Shown here: piece after piece, positions 33,118 through 45,100 of the stretch
Numbering within the stretch: the stretch's first letter is position 1
Layout: each line of letters begins with the position of its first letter
Assembly (NCBI GenBank): GCA_022828595.1
Contig: JAKGHH010000002.1
Location: forward strand, 44,672,222 to 44,736,221
Length of the DNA stretch: 64,000 bases
Origin: Nelumbo lutea
Taxonomy: Eukaryota > Streptophyta > Magnoliopsida > Proteales > Nelumbonaceae
Reading direction: 5' to 3'
Made by a program: the position numbers and the translations under genes
Notes under the pieces: model-generated
Told to the model about the DNA's origin: nothing
What the model saw: the letters and a program-made list of their open reading frames with translations, nothing else
Databases searched by the model: none

Positions 33118-36100
33118 CTAGAAAAATGAAACCATCAGACAAAGATGCAGTAGTCTTTTTTTTCTTTTTTTCTTTTTCTTTTTATTTTGGGTTTTGTTTG
33201 TTTGTGTATTGGGTGGGGATCATAATGGTATACACAAAATGGGGTTACTATTGGACCATGTGGCCTATGGCCCTTGTTCGGACAAACTATGATCACTGAT
33301 AAAACAAAAATGGATGATAGTTTACATTGCATGTTTGCACAACACTAACACGTTTTCTTTGTTACTATGCTACTATTTTTCTTTATTAAACAATGGGTTT
33401 TCATGTGATGGTTTTCTTGCAAGGTTCCCTTGGTGGTCACAAGTCTATCCAATGTCTAAATGTTTAGTACACAACACAGTCCGGTGATTGAGCAGAACCG
33501 GGCCACCCTCACCAATGTCTTATCCTGTTGGGAGCCCAACAAGAGTGAATATTGTCATGAAACTTGCGACCTATTCAAAATAGCAGAAAAATAGAAGAAA
33601 GAGATCCAAGGGCAAAAGAGGGGAGGAAAAAATATAGAAAGAAGAGTGCGGCAAGAAAACATATCATCACCGGTGCTCAACTAATATTATACCATGAAGC
33701 ACAAAAAAATAAATAAAATAAAACTAACATTTATACTAAACAGTCTAAAACAGGAGTACAACTCAAATGGCAAGACTATCCCTCCTAAGCAATTAGAGTG
33801 AATGCACAGAACTGCTCTACTGCCTACTCCCTTACATCATATTATACTTCTCCAGCTTGTTATAAATGTAACCTATTCTACCTTGACTCAAGATTTTAAT
33901 AAATATATCTACTAGTTAATATTCAGATTTGACATAAGGTGTAGATATGTCACCATTCATAAGCTTCTCTCTCACAATGTGCTAGGCTACTTCAATGTGT
34001 TTCATTCTCTTATGAAACAAAGGTGAAAAACATGGGAATCAGATCTGTAGCAGATAAGAAAGCAGAGAGAAAAGATGAGAAGTGAGAAGAATCTCCAATA
34101 GAGTGGCTGGCGGTGTTCCACTCTTATTTTATTAGGGTGGCATAATAAAACATGAAATTACTAAGTTTGGTCATAGATGTCAATCATTCCCAACTTGTTA
34201 CATAACTCGATATGGCACAAGGAATTTACACCCTTAGTAAATGCATCAATTCAGTTGATCCCTGGAGTTTGCATAAGTAATACACACTTCTCCCCTTTCA
34301 ATCTTCTATATGAAATGCTTGTCAACCTTTATGTGCATGCTCTGATCATGCAAGAGAGGATTTGCAGCTACTCTATAAACTTGTGTGAATCCCTTTGTCA
34401 CCAATCTAGCTTGTAACTTTCCACCGAGTCATTAGCCTTATGCTTAACAGTTAAAAACCATATGCACCCAACTGGCTCCTTCCCCTCAAAAAGATCAACT
34501 AACTCCCATATATTATTCTTATGTAGGGATAAAATTTCCTCCCTCATAGAATTTGTCCGTTCAGGAGAAACCAGGGCTTATGTTACGTTCTTAGGGATGG
34601 AAACATGTGCAATAGCTATTAGGAAAGAACGGAATAAGATAGATGATTACATGAGGTAAAATAGGCAATGAGGTGTTTAGTAGTACACAAACACCCTTAT
34701 GGTTATAGATGGCAATGGGAACATCTAGGTCATCACCAACAATAGGAACATCGCTAGGGACAATATCAAAAGGAAAATTAGTGGGAACATCAACTAGAAC
34801 AATCATACCTTGAGGATTCTGAGCATAGTCTCTGTTCATTCAATGCCTTGGAAGCTTTGATGGTCCAAGTAGCAACAAGAGCAATTACGAGCAAAAACCT
34901 AAAGAGGAATAGAATAAGGAATGGGAAGAGAGAGCTGAACCTGTTGTACCTGCTTCTCGAAGATAACATTCCCCCCTTGAGGAGAGACATGGAAGAAGGG
35001 GTGACTCTCAAAGAAACAACATCCATGGAAATCAAGTAGGACTTAGAGTCAAGACAGTAATATCCCTTCTGTAAGGAAGGACACCCAAAAAACACTTAAG
35101 GGATAGATCTAGCATCAAGCTTACCAAGAGATGGACAAAGGTTATGGACAAAAAACAACATTCAGAGATACGTAAAGGAATAGAGAACAAGGGAGACTGA
35201 GGGAAAAACCACTAATGTGGGGCTCGATAATGTAGAACCTGGGAAGGCATCCTATTGATCAGATAGGTGGCAGTTAGCATAGCATCCAACTAGAACCTCT
35301 TTGGGATATCAATATGAAGTAAAAGAGTATGAGAATTTTTCAAGATGGCAATGCTTTCGTTCCATAATACCATTTTTTTGTGGTGTACAAGGTCTAAAAT
35401 ATCGACACAGACCGATACGCTGGTAGGGGCATATCTACCTGTATTAAAGCACACTCTCCTTTTTTTTTTCTTTGAAACTGGTTCAGAGGGATCGGTCTAA
35501 GGCTGGTCTACCCCCTGAACCAGGTCACACCCCAATACGATCCCCATAGGGGTGTATCGTTAAGCCAACGACACGATACACCCGATACGGGATGTATCGT
35601 ATCGAAATTTTGAACCTTGGCGGTGTATTTGGGCATGAACTTCTATAAATGGAACTGCAAGATGCAAAAAAAACTTCTTCAAATATTCTTTGGCACTATC
35701 TGATTGAAATATTTTTATCTCAACATTAAATTGTGTAAAAACCATGAGATAAAAATCCCGAATAACTTTAGGAACTTCCTCTCTGGATTTTTTTTTTTTT
35801 TTGATAAATCTTCTTCTTCCTCTCTAGATAAAAGTGGATAAATCCACATGTACCAAGAGTAGTCATCAATAAAGCTAATAAAATACCAACATCCCCCTTT
35901 AGCTACAATAGAAGCAAGGCCCCATACATTAGAATAAACAATTTGGAAAGGAAAAGATGCTCTTTTACTATTTTGTGAAATTGGTTCTAAAGTGCTTACT
36001 AAATTGACAAGTAAGCAAGCCTCAACACATCAAAGTAAACAATTTAGAAAAGAGAAGATGCTCTTTTATTATTTTGTGAAAAAATTGGTTCTATAATGCT

Positions 36101-39100
36101 TACTCAATTGACAAGTCTGACAATAAAGAAATGACACACTAATAGCCTTGAACAATTCTGGAAATAAAACTCCCAATGACTTAGGACAAATGACTGAGAT
36201 GATAATGATGCCAAACAAAAACATTATCTTTGTTAGAAGGAAGAAAGACAGGTCCTTGACCAGCAATGGTAAAGAAAAGAACCATCAAACAATCTGACCT
36301 TATCTTGACTAGATAATAGGAGGAAAACAAGTGGAGCTTACCAGTCGTACTAGTCGAGAGACCCCCAAGTTAATAATCCAAGGGGGCTTAGTAAGAACTG
36401 ATGACCAAGGATCAAAGTACTGGTATCGAATATAATATCAGATAACTCGGATACATATACAGATATGGATACATTTTGGAAATGCATGGATATGGACAAA
36501 AATTATGGAAACACTTGTATATATTAGGGAAATGCATACAAATTCCATAAATATATTAGTTGTCAATCTCACTTGTATAAATTCAAAATAAAGCAGAGAG
36601 AAAGAGAGATGGAAGAATATAGAAGAGAGAAAGTGTAGAAGAAGACGGAAGAGAAAGGAAGAAAGGTAAGAAGAGAGCCATTCGAACCTCTCTCTAGTTC
36701 CTCATAATGATCTTTTATTCTTTGATTGTAATGTAAATACAATTACATGAATACCCTTAGTAGGGCGGCCAGCACTAAAAGCAGTACTTTTATTTGTATA
36801 AATTTCTTAAGATTAAAAATCATTTTTTGATATAAATGTCCTTTGATAGATTAATTATTCTAATAGTTTATGAAATATTAACTTTGAATACTTATCAAAA
36901 AAATACAAACTTTGAATATTACTCTTTTCAATTTGTAGTTGGAGTTGTTGAATATAAGTGTATATTATTTATTTGGATTGCATGTGGACATTAAAGCTAA
37001 TTTATTTCATTCATTCTCATAAAATTAAAGGTGCATATTGGTTAGGGACGAATTTAAGTCTTGGGCGCTGGGTGACTTGGGTTCAAATCACACCGGTGCC
37101 TCTTTTTTTTCATTATGGAGTAAAAAATGCTTGTTGTCTGATACACCTCTGTATAGGTTCATACACCGCATCAGCCGATACTATATGATACGTACTGATA
37201 TGATGGCATATCAGACTGATACACATGACTAGAAGGATACACCTCTAGTTGTAGTGTATCCCATATTGGTGTTTTCTGATACTGATACGATACACCCCAT
37301 ATCGAGAATATCGTATCGATATTTTAAACCTTGCTGATGACACATAAAAAGCAGCCAAGTTACATGATGTAGTCACAAATGATGTGGATGGAGTGATAGA
37401 TGTCTCCTAATGTAGCACCCTACATACTACTCAAGATGTTCCTTTAGAACAAAGAGGCAGACCCAAATAAGTGAAAGGTAGTTTTCTCACCTGGCAACCT
37501 AACCAGTTGGTCAGCCCTATTCTCTTGCCCCACCATCATTAGCTCACTTTTGCTTAGATTAATTCTCAAGCCAAAAACCATCTAGAGCCATCTTAATATA
37601 TACTCCACATAAGTTACATTATCAACTATAGTGTTGCAAAAGAAAAGAAAAGTGCCATCCGCAAACTAAAGGATAAGGATCTACTCCAAGTTTTAAACCA
37701 GCCTTAAAACCTTGAATCAGTGTTTTAAAAGGCGTGGGAGGAGTACGCCTGGAGGCACGTATGCCAGAGGCGCAGACACCTCTGAGGAGTACGCCTCAAG
37801 TGCAAGAGGCGTAAGCCTCATGCGTTTTTTTCATGAGGCATGCTAGAGGCGTATGCCTCGTGCACATCTTATATAAATAGACAAAAAAAAAGAAAAGAAA
37901 AAAGAAAAGAAAAGGAAATGAAAGGAAATGGAAAGGAAAGAAAAAGAAAGAGAAGAAAAAAAGAGAAAGAAAAGGAAAGAAAAGGAAAGGAAAGGGAAGA
38001 AAAGATAAGGGGAAAGAAAGTGGTTTGCCCCCTGCCCCTTCGGCTGGGGGGATTTGCCCCCCAGACCCCCCGCCTCCTTTTTGATGCATCCCAATTAGTT
38101 TTTTTGAGTTAGGAGGGTCTTGTCACACCCCTTTCAACTAATGTTATGCATCTTTATTCTTCTTAATATAAAATATTTTTATTAAAAATAAAGAAAAAAT
38201 GAGATCCCTCATTCCTCTTCATCCTCCTCCTAACCCCCCTCCTCTTAAGGAGGCTTATGCCTCTTGCGTTCTAAACTACGCCTCAAACCTCTAGGTAGTG
38301 GAATGTCTCACGTCACACCTCAGCGTTTTAAAACATTGCCTTGAATAAAGCCCCCCCTTCTACAATTCTATAAGTCATTTTGCTAAGTGCTTCCATCACA
38401 CAATTGAAGAGGAAAGAAGAGAGTGGGTCTTCGTGCCTTAAAACTCTTCAGCTTTTGAATCTTCCATATGACAAATCATTGACTAAAATTGAGAATGGAG
38501 TTGAAATGCATACCCTGACTCAGTTCCTCCACTTTGATGGGAAATTCATTTTTGACCAAATATGGTCTACCAAGCTCCAATTAACATGATCATATGCTTT
38601 CTCTAAGTCAGTCTTAAAAAGGACTCCATCCCCTCGTTCCCTTTGTCTAGAGTCAATTAATTCATTAGCAATAAGAACCCATCTAAAATTTGTCTTCCTT
38701 TTACAAAAGCACCTTCAGAAGATGAAATAATTTTGTCCATAACTTTCCCCATTCTTGAAGCCAAAACCTTGGAGAGGATTTTATAGACACTACCTATTAG
38801 GCTTATGGGTATAATCCTTTATATCACAAGCATAGTCTTTCTTGGGAACCAAGGTAATAAAGGTGGAGTCATGGTTTAAAATGTCCACAAATTTCCTTAT
38901 ATTTCCACTACATATTTCCATTTCCATGGGTACCACACAAAATATTATTAGAATCGGCATATTCCCCAATGAAAGCAATTGGTGCTATATGGATCTCAAG
39001 AGATATTATAACATAAGTTGGTAACAATATTTTAGATATGTAGAATAGCAGTTTTATTGTCCACCAAATGCACATGATTCCCACTTTAAGCCAGCTAAAA

Positions 39101-42100
39101 GTTCTTTTCAAACATGAAGTCAAATCTTAGTTTTTTTTTTTTGTATAATAAATTATTTGAGTGATCTATGCACTTTCTATGAATTTAAAGTTTGCTTGAA
39201 CTCCTCTGTCATGTAGTTTTGATGATTTCAAATAAGATGATAATTTAGACGGATCTAGCATGCATTTTTTATCATCACATGAAATAGCATTCAACACTTT
39301 TGCATATTTCACAATGTTTCCTCATGTCTAAGATTTTTACAATATTTCCATAGGATGCTTCCAATATTTCCAACATGTTTACTGTATTTTGATGACTAAT
39401 ATTTCCACCAACATTTTAAACCTAGGATGGAGTAAAGGCAACTCTCTAATGCTACTTTTGAGTGAAACCCATCAAACACTTTAAATTGATCCTTTTTAAG
39501 GAAATTCCAACCTGCTTTGAAAATTTGCATTGTGAAACCATCGGGTCTGGTGCTTTATCTCCCTCTATCTGCCTTACTGCTTCACATACTTCTCTGAAAA
39601 TGGTTTAACCAACTCTACCTCTCCCTCATTAGAGATGCTATTTAGGTGCAGCCCATTCAACCAAGGTCTAAACTTCCATCTCTCCTTGAAGAGGTTTGAG
39701 TAATAGTCCACAATTTCTTCTTTAATTCTTCCAACTTCATACACCATCTCGTCATTAACTTTTAGGCAACTTATGCTGTTCTCTTTTCCTTTCCTAAGGA
39801 GAAACTCCACAAAAAATTGTTCAAAAGATTTTCCCTAACAAAATTGCATCTTATTTTCAAAACTTCAATTTGGTGTGCTTCCATGAATTTTCATTATCAC
39901 CATTTCTACATTTCCCTTTTCTTGCTTAAATCCATTCACCTTCCTATCTTTTAATGTTCAATTTTCTGATAATTATGGTCATACTTGAGTCAAGTGATTC
40001 AACTTTCAAGTGAGTCCACCATACCCAATATTAGGCTTAAATATCAATTTTTTTTTTATTTTTCTTAATTCAAAATAATTTCCTACTATAGTTATCAAAA
40101 AAAAAAAGTTTCCTACTCAATGCTCCTTTCTCTTTTGATGCAAACACAAAAACAAGGAAAATTTCATGAATAAAGAAATCAATTTTCACCAATTTCTTAT
40201 CAAGTGGCAATTTTGTAATTTTTATTGATTTGAATTTTGTTTTTTTTTTCAAATTTATTCTTCAGCTTATTAGTGTCTTACAGATTAGGCTAATCATCCT
40301 AAAAGGTCAGAATAGTTTAAAGAGTCTAACTGAAGGGTTGTTAGCTGAAACCATGTATGTTGTTTTCTCAATCTATTTTTCAATAGTAAATGTTTATTGA
40401 ATTATTGAGCTATTACTTATTAGATAAGTTATTGAGTTATCTATCTAATAAGACCAAGATCTTCTAAAACTGACACATTTAAGGGAGTTACTGCCATTTT
40501 AACTACAAAGTGTAAGTTTTAAATGAGATTAGTTGTTTGAGGTCGATCTTGTAGTTGTTTTAGTTTGTTTGGTTGTAGTAGAATTATTATGTATTATTAG
40601 GAAAAATCTAAATCCTTGTTTGAGTGTCCTTATTGGTATGGTTTTTCTTTAGTCCTAAGCAATCAGGAGTTGTATCTATTAGACAATGAATGCCCTTAGC
40701 TCCAATCATATTGATGTACGTAAACATTTATTTGTAAATGAATAAAGTACATTATTGTTTCATGTTAATATTGGTATGTTTCTGTGTATTACCCCTTAAA
40801 CTGGACAATTAAGAGACTCATGTTAGTTTAGAATGTTCTCAACCATTGGATAGACTTGGGGAGTTTATCCTGACAAGGCTGACATTGGTGTGCTGCCAAG
40901 GAGTTGGAGCAGCTTGTCTCAACTGCTAGGGTTAGACCCCAAGCACAGCCAGTAGGTGTTTATTAGAAACACTGAACCCGGACCAATTTCCAGTTATGCT
41001 TTGGACCTTGGAGATAGATGGGCAAAACTAGAAAGTTACACATAACCCCAGATTTAATTATGGTATTGCACTAGGTGTTGGACTGGGTTGTCTTTGGTAT
41101 GCCAACCAGTGAAATCCATTAATGGTCAAATACTTGGGTATGTTGGGGTAGTCTAAGAATTCACTTGAGTGGGTGATCATAGTGAAAGGATTGGCACCTT
41201 TGCCAGACAAAGTAAATATCAGGGTTTGCACTCTCTCTAATGAAAACCTAAACTACCGGTAGTGGATTTCATCTGTGTTTGAAATTTGGTTTTGCAAAAG
41301 TATTTATATGTTATATATACTACTATTTTATGAAAAAAGTGTGCAAAATGTTTTAATCACGGGATCCATCTGAGTAGAGAGTGTGATACAATACCTTGCA
41401 ACTAGGGGAGAGGTCCTTCCCTGTCGGGTAGTGTTTTGATCATTATGGGCCGAGAGGTTAAGTATAAGAGACCATTACAGGGCTGATTACCTGATGGGCT
41501 TTGTCTTACATGAGTCCATTATCCTTGGGTCTTCATAGGGTGGCTGAATCTAAGGATCATTTAGGTGTAAATGTTGGGCCCAAACTAGACCAATGCTGAT
41601 TGGGTCAGGGGTTCACTACCTTGAGCACTGATTTCGGCATAGCCTCTTTCAGAGGTTAGGTCAAACCCATGTGGGCTTGTGTGAGATCATTGTGGGGTCC
41701 CACACATTACAATATTAGGCCTAAAGTGGCCATGCAACACCTTGGGTCACGAGTCTTTGAACTAAATGGGCCTAAGGCCAAAAATTAATAAGATTAATTA
41801 AGCTGTCACATGACAACGTGCTCTGGGTCGAATCTAGGTTTGGTATTGGGTATGGAGCACCTATCCTCTTAAGAGGATAAGGCTTATCTCTTAATAGAGT
41901 CTAGATCCAAATCAGGTTTGGATAATCTCCTAAATTAGATTAGGAGAGTGCTCCATAATGAGATAAAAGAAGAAGAGGGCGAACCATACCAGAACACCTC
42001 TCTCTCTTGTTCTCTCTTGTTCTCTTTGTCTGCCAAGAAACCCTAAAAAAACTGAATTTTGGTAAGTTTTTCTTCAAGTTTTTGCAAGAAAATTGTTGAG

Positions 42101-45100
42101 GAAGATCAGGCTCATTTACCTCATTCGATCCAAGCAAGTTGGATAGCAGATTTGCTCCAATCAAGTGTTGCTGAATCGGTTCTCTATACACTGTGCCATC
42201 TTTAGTTGGAGAATGGTTTTGGGTCTGATATCGGGCGTGAACTACCACCTTGGGAGCTGCAACTTGTGGTCTCCGTATCAGGTATATTCTCCCTTCCTTT
42301 TGGTTTCAAATCTGGTTCAGTTCGATGCAAGAACGATCACCGAGAAATTGGTTCCCGAGAAGGTTCGGAATTTTTTTTTTTTAAGTTTGGCCAGCCATCT
42401 TGCATGGCTGGGCCATCCATCTGATGGATTCTAGCCCTATTCCAACAGTATCTGGTTATTTTGAGTCTAAACAGGAATGTAAAAAGAAGACCCAAACCCT
42501 ATTATTTAGTCTCTTGGGGTCATGTTCAATCTAACCTCCCCTAGACCTTTTCGTTTTCCAAACCTATTTCTTCCACATGCGCCACGTGGCACGTGGCACC
42601 TTGTGACAACTAGGTGACACCTAGGCAACAACTTGCCAAGTTGGTGTCCCACCCGGGCACTGGCCTGGCCGGCCTGGTGCGGCCTGCGTGACCTGGCCGA
42701 CTTGGATCAACCTGGCACATGATCCGACTTGGATCAGCCTGGCACGTGATTCGACCGACCGACCCGACCTGGCCGACCTGGCAACCCATAAGACACCCAC
42801 CAATGGCATGCATACCCCACGAGCTCGGTAGCTCACCAAAGAGCGCTAAGGAGCTAGGCAGCTCTCCAAGGAGCTCGCCACCAAGGAGCCAGGCAGCTCA
42901 ACAGAGCTCGCCACAAGCAGCTCGGCATAACCCAAGGAGCTCAGCATAGCTCCTCCGGGAAACTCGCCACTTGTAGGGTAGCTCAGTACAGAAGAGTAGT
43001 TTGGCGTACCACAGGAAGATCTCCTGCCTGACAACCGTACCTAACAGATCTGGTGGCAATGCCCACATCTCTTGCCAGGCGGCGTCGTGCCTACCATCTC
43101 TGAAAAGCATGGCACGCCTGACGAGTCCGTACCCTGCAGCAACAACCTGCACTTGTTTCCTCAATCCTAGCAGTAATGGCTTGGGCAGTGGCGATTACGC
43201 CTGATGTGACTAGGCACCACTATATAAGGACTCTGACCCCCAAAGCCAAGGGGGGAGGGAATGGAAAAATGGAGGTAATCCCTGCTCTCTAGCTCTCTCA
43301 TTTCTATCCAAGCTCTCTGCAATCAGAATGCTAACTTAGGCATCAAAGAGTCCCCACCGGGTAAACACCCCCGGGTCCTCTGATTCAGCTCTCGCAAGTT
43401 CCTCAGCTCCCGCTGCCTACAAAGGAGAGGAGATCACCTCATGCAGAGGGCAGTCGGGTTGAGCTACACCAGGAAGCTCCACCACCCTCTGAGCTATAGG
43501 CCGCCTAGGAGCAGGTCAAATGACGAGTCCACCTAGGCAGCTCTCCACCAGGGAGCTCGTCACCAGGCAGCTCTCCACCAGGGAGCTCGTCACCAAGTAG
43601 GTCTCCACCAGGAAGCTTGTCACCAGGCAGTTCTCCATCAGGGAGCTCGTCACCAAGTAGCTCTCCACCAGGGAGCTCGTCACCAGGCAGTTCTCCACCA
43701 GGGAGCTCGTCACCAAGTAGCTCTCCACCAGGGAGCTCGTCACAGGCAGTTCTCCACCAGGGAGCTCGTCACCAAGTAGTTCTCCACCAGGGAGCTCGTC
43801 ACCAAGTAGCTCACCAGCAGGGAGTTCGCCGCCAAGTAGCTCATGACCAGGCAGTTCGTCACCAGGGAGCTCCATCATCCTCTGAGTCACATGCCACCTG
43901 GGAGCAGGTCAAATGACGAGGTACTTAGCCAAAAAAAATTGATACATCACAAAAATTGGTACGTGATCAGAAACGGTTACATCAATTGGCGCCGTCTGTG
44001 GGAAAACGCTACAAAAAGCTAAGTTCTCATCCTACAAAAGCTAAGTCCTCTTCTCCCAGAAAGCTAAGTTCTCACTTTCTAGAAATTGAAGCTCTCACTT
44101 TATAGTTTACATTTTTTATGAACTCAAAGACTACACAGGTAGCTAACAGACTAAGTTAATTTTCAATTCAGTTAAAGCCTCGTCAGCCCTCTTCGCTAGG
44201 TCCCCCTACAAAGATGAGCTCTTCGTGGCTTCCGCGGGAGTTGGCGGCCAACAGACTACATAGGTGCCCTTACTGGTCGAGCCTTCCAAGGCTCCCGTGT
44301 GAGCTGGCGACCTAAAGTTAGTAGTGCTGCCCCCGAAGGTCGAGCTCCTAGTAGCTTCTTGTAGGAGTGGGTGACCGACATTACTAAGCTGATGCAACGC
44401 AATCATAGCTCCAAGGCACCCACCTGATCGGCTCAGTACCTCACTAGTAGCTCGACACCTGGTCAGCTCGGCACCCCACTGGTAACTCGGCACCTGGTCA
44501 GCTCGGCACCTTACAAGTAGCTAGGCACCTGGTCAGCTCAGCACCTCACTAGTAGCTCGGCACCTTACAAGTAGCTCGACACCTAGTCAGCTCGGCACCT
44601 CACTGGTAGCTCGGCATCCGGTCAGCTCGGCACCTTGCAGGTAGCTCGACACCTCACTGGTAGCTCGACACTTGGTCAGCTCGTCTCCTTGCAGGTAGCT
44701 CGGCACCTCACAGGCAGCTTGGCATCTGGTCAGCCCGGCACCTCATAAGTAGCTTGGCACCTGGTCAGCCTAACACCTCATAGGTAGCTTGGCACCTCAC
44801 AGGCAAAGCCTACAAGCCACATTATTGCTTAAGACCCGGTCGCCTCTTCGGCATGGGCAAAGTCAAGAAGAGTGGACTACAAGTCGCTCCCAAAGCCTAC
44901 GGGCCACATTATCGCTAAATACCCCGTTGCTTCCTCAGCATGGGCAAAATCAGCAAAAAGTGAACTATAAGTTGCCCCCAGAGCCTAAGGGCTACACTAC
45001 TGAACTAGCGGAGACCTCCTAACCTTATAGGCAGCTCGCTACTTGCAGACAACTCACCACATATAGACGACTCCCAAGGCCTAAGGAATTGGATCGACAC

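Larger units (their letters stand above)
34140..36300 (-). mobile_element. Copia polyprotein fragment: integrase to start of RT
   Basis: Minus strand, high to low: zinc-binding '[14 protein letters not shown]' of the integrase N-terminus near 36120-36060; '[20 protein letters not shown]' of the integrase core near 35730-35660; 'QQNG'-like text just below the nested hAT element; '[20 protein letters not shown]' near 35090-35030; and the RT start '.[12 protein letters not shown]' near 34420. Frames are broken repeatedly. A hAT element (35388-35619) interrupts the integrase and an internal duplication lies at about 35936-36116. Confidence 0.75.
37342..39990 (-). mobile_element. LINE RT fragment broken by two hAT elements
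   Basis: On the minus strand, 39810-39574 gives the region before RT ('[20 protein letters not shown]'). 39560-39430 gives 'APDPDGFTM'-like sequence. After the hAT element at 38870-39425 the reading resumes with '[20 protein letters not shown]' and '[11 protein letters not shown]'. A second hAT element (37718-38338) interrupts the palm, and the thumb runs to about 37380. The frame is dead. The two hAT insertions are younger than the LINE. Confidence 0.75.

Noticed and set aside
34790..35095. Open frame with a hydrophobic stretch that could look like a membrane protein
   Set aside because: Its N-terminal part '[20 protein letters not shown]' is the post-integrase copia motif; the rest is a frame-shifted continuation.
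43225..43280. Gene promoter suggested by tatataagg near 43221 and 45987
   Set aside because: Same position in both LTRs, so it is the retrotransposon promoter, not that of a host gene.
43516..43916. Long repetitive open frames (Glu-Leu-Pro-Gly or Ser-Pro rich) in the LTR, repeated at 46312-46686
   Set aside because: They arise from a 30-bp minisatellite with no stop in several frames at once, on both strands; no start context or domain.
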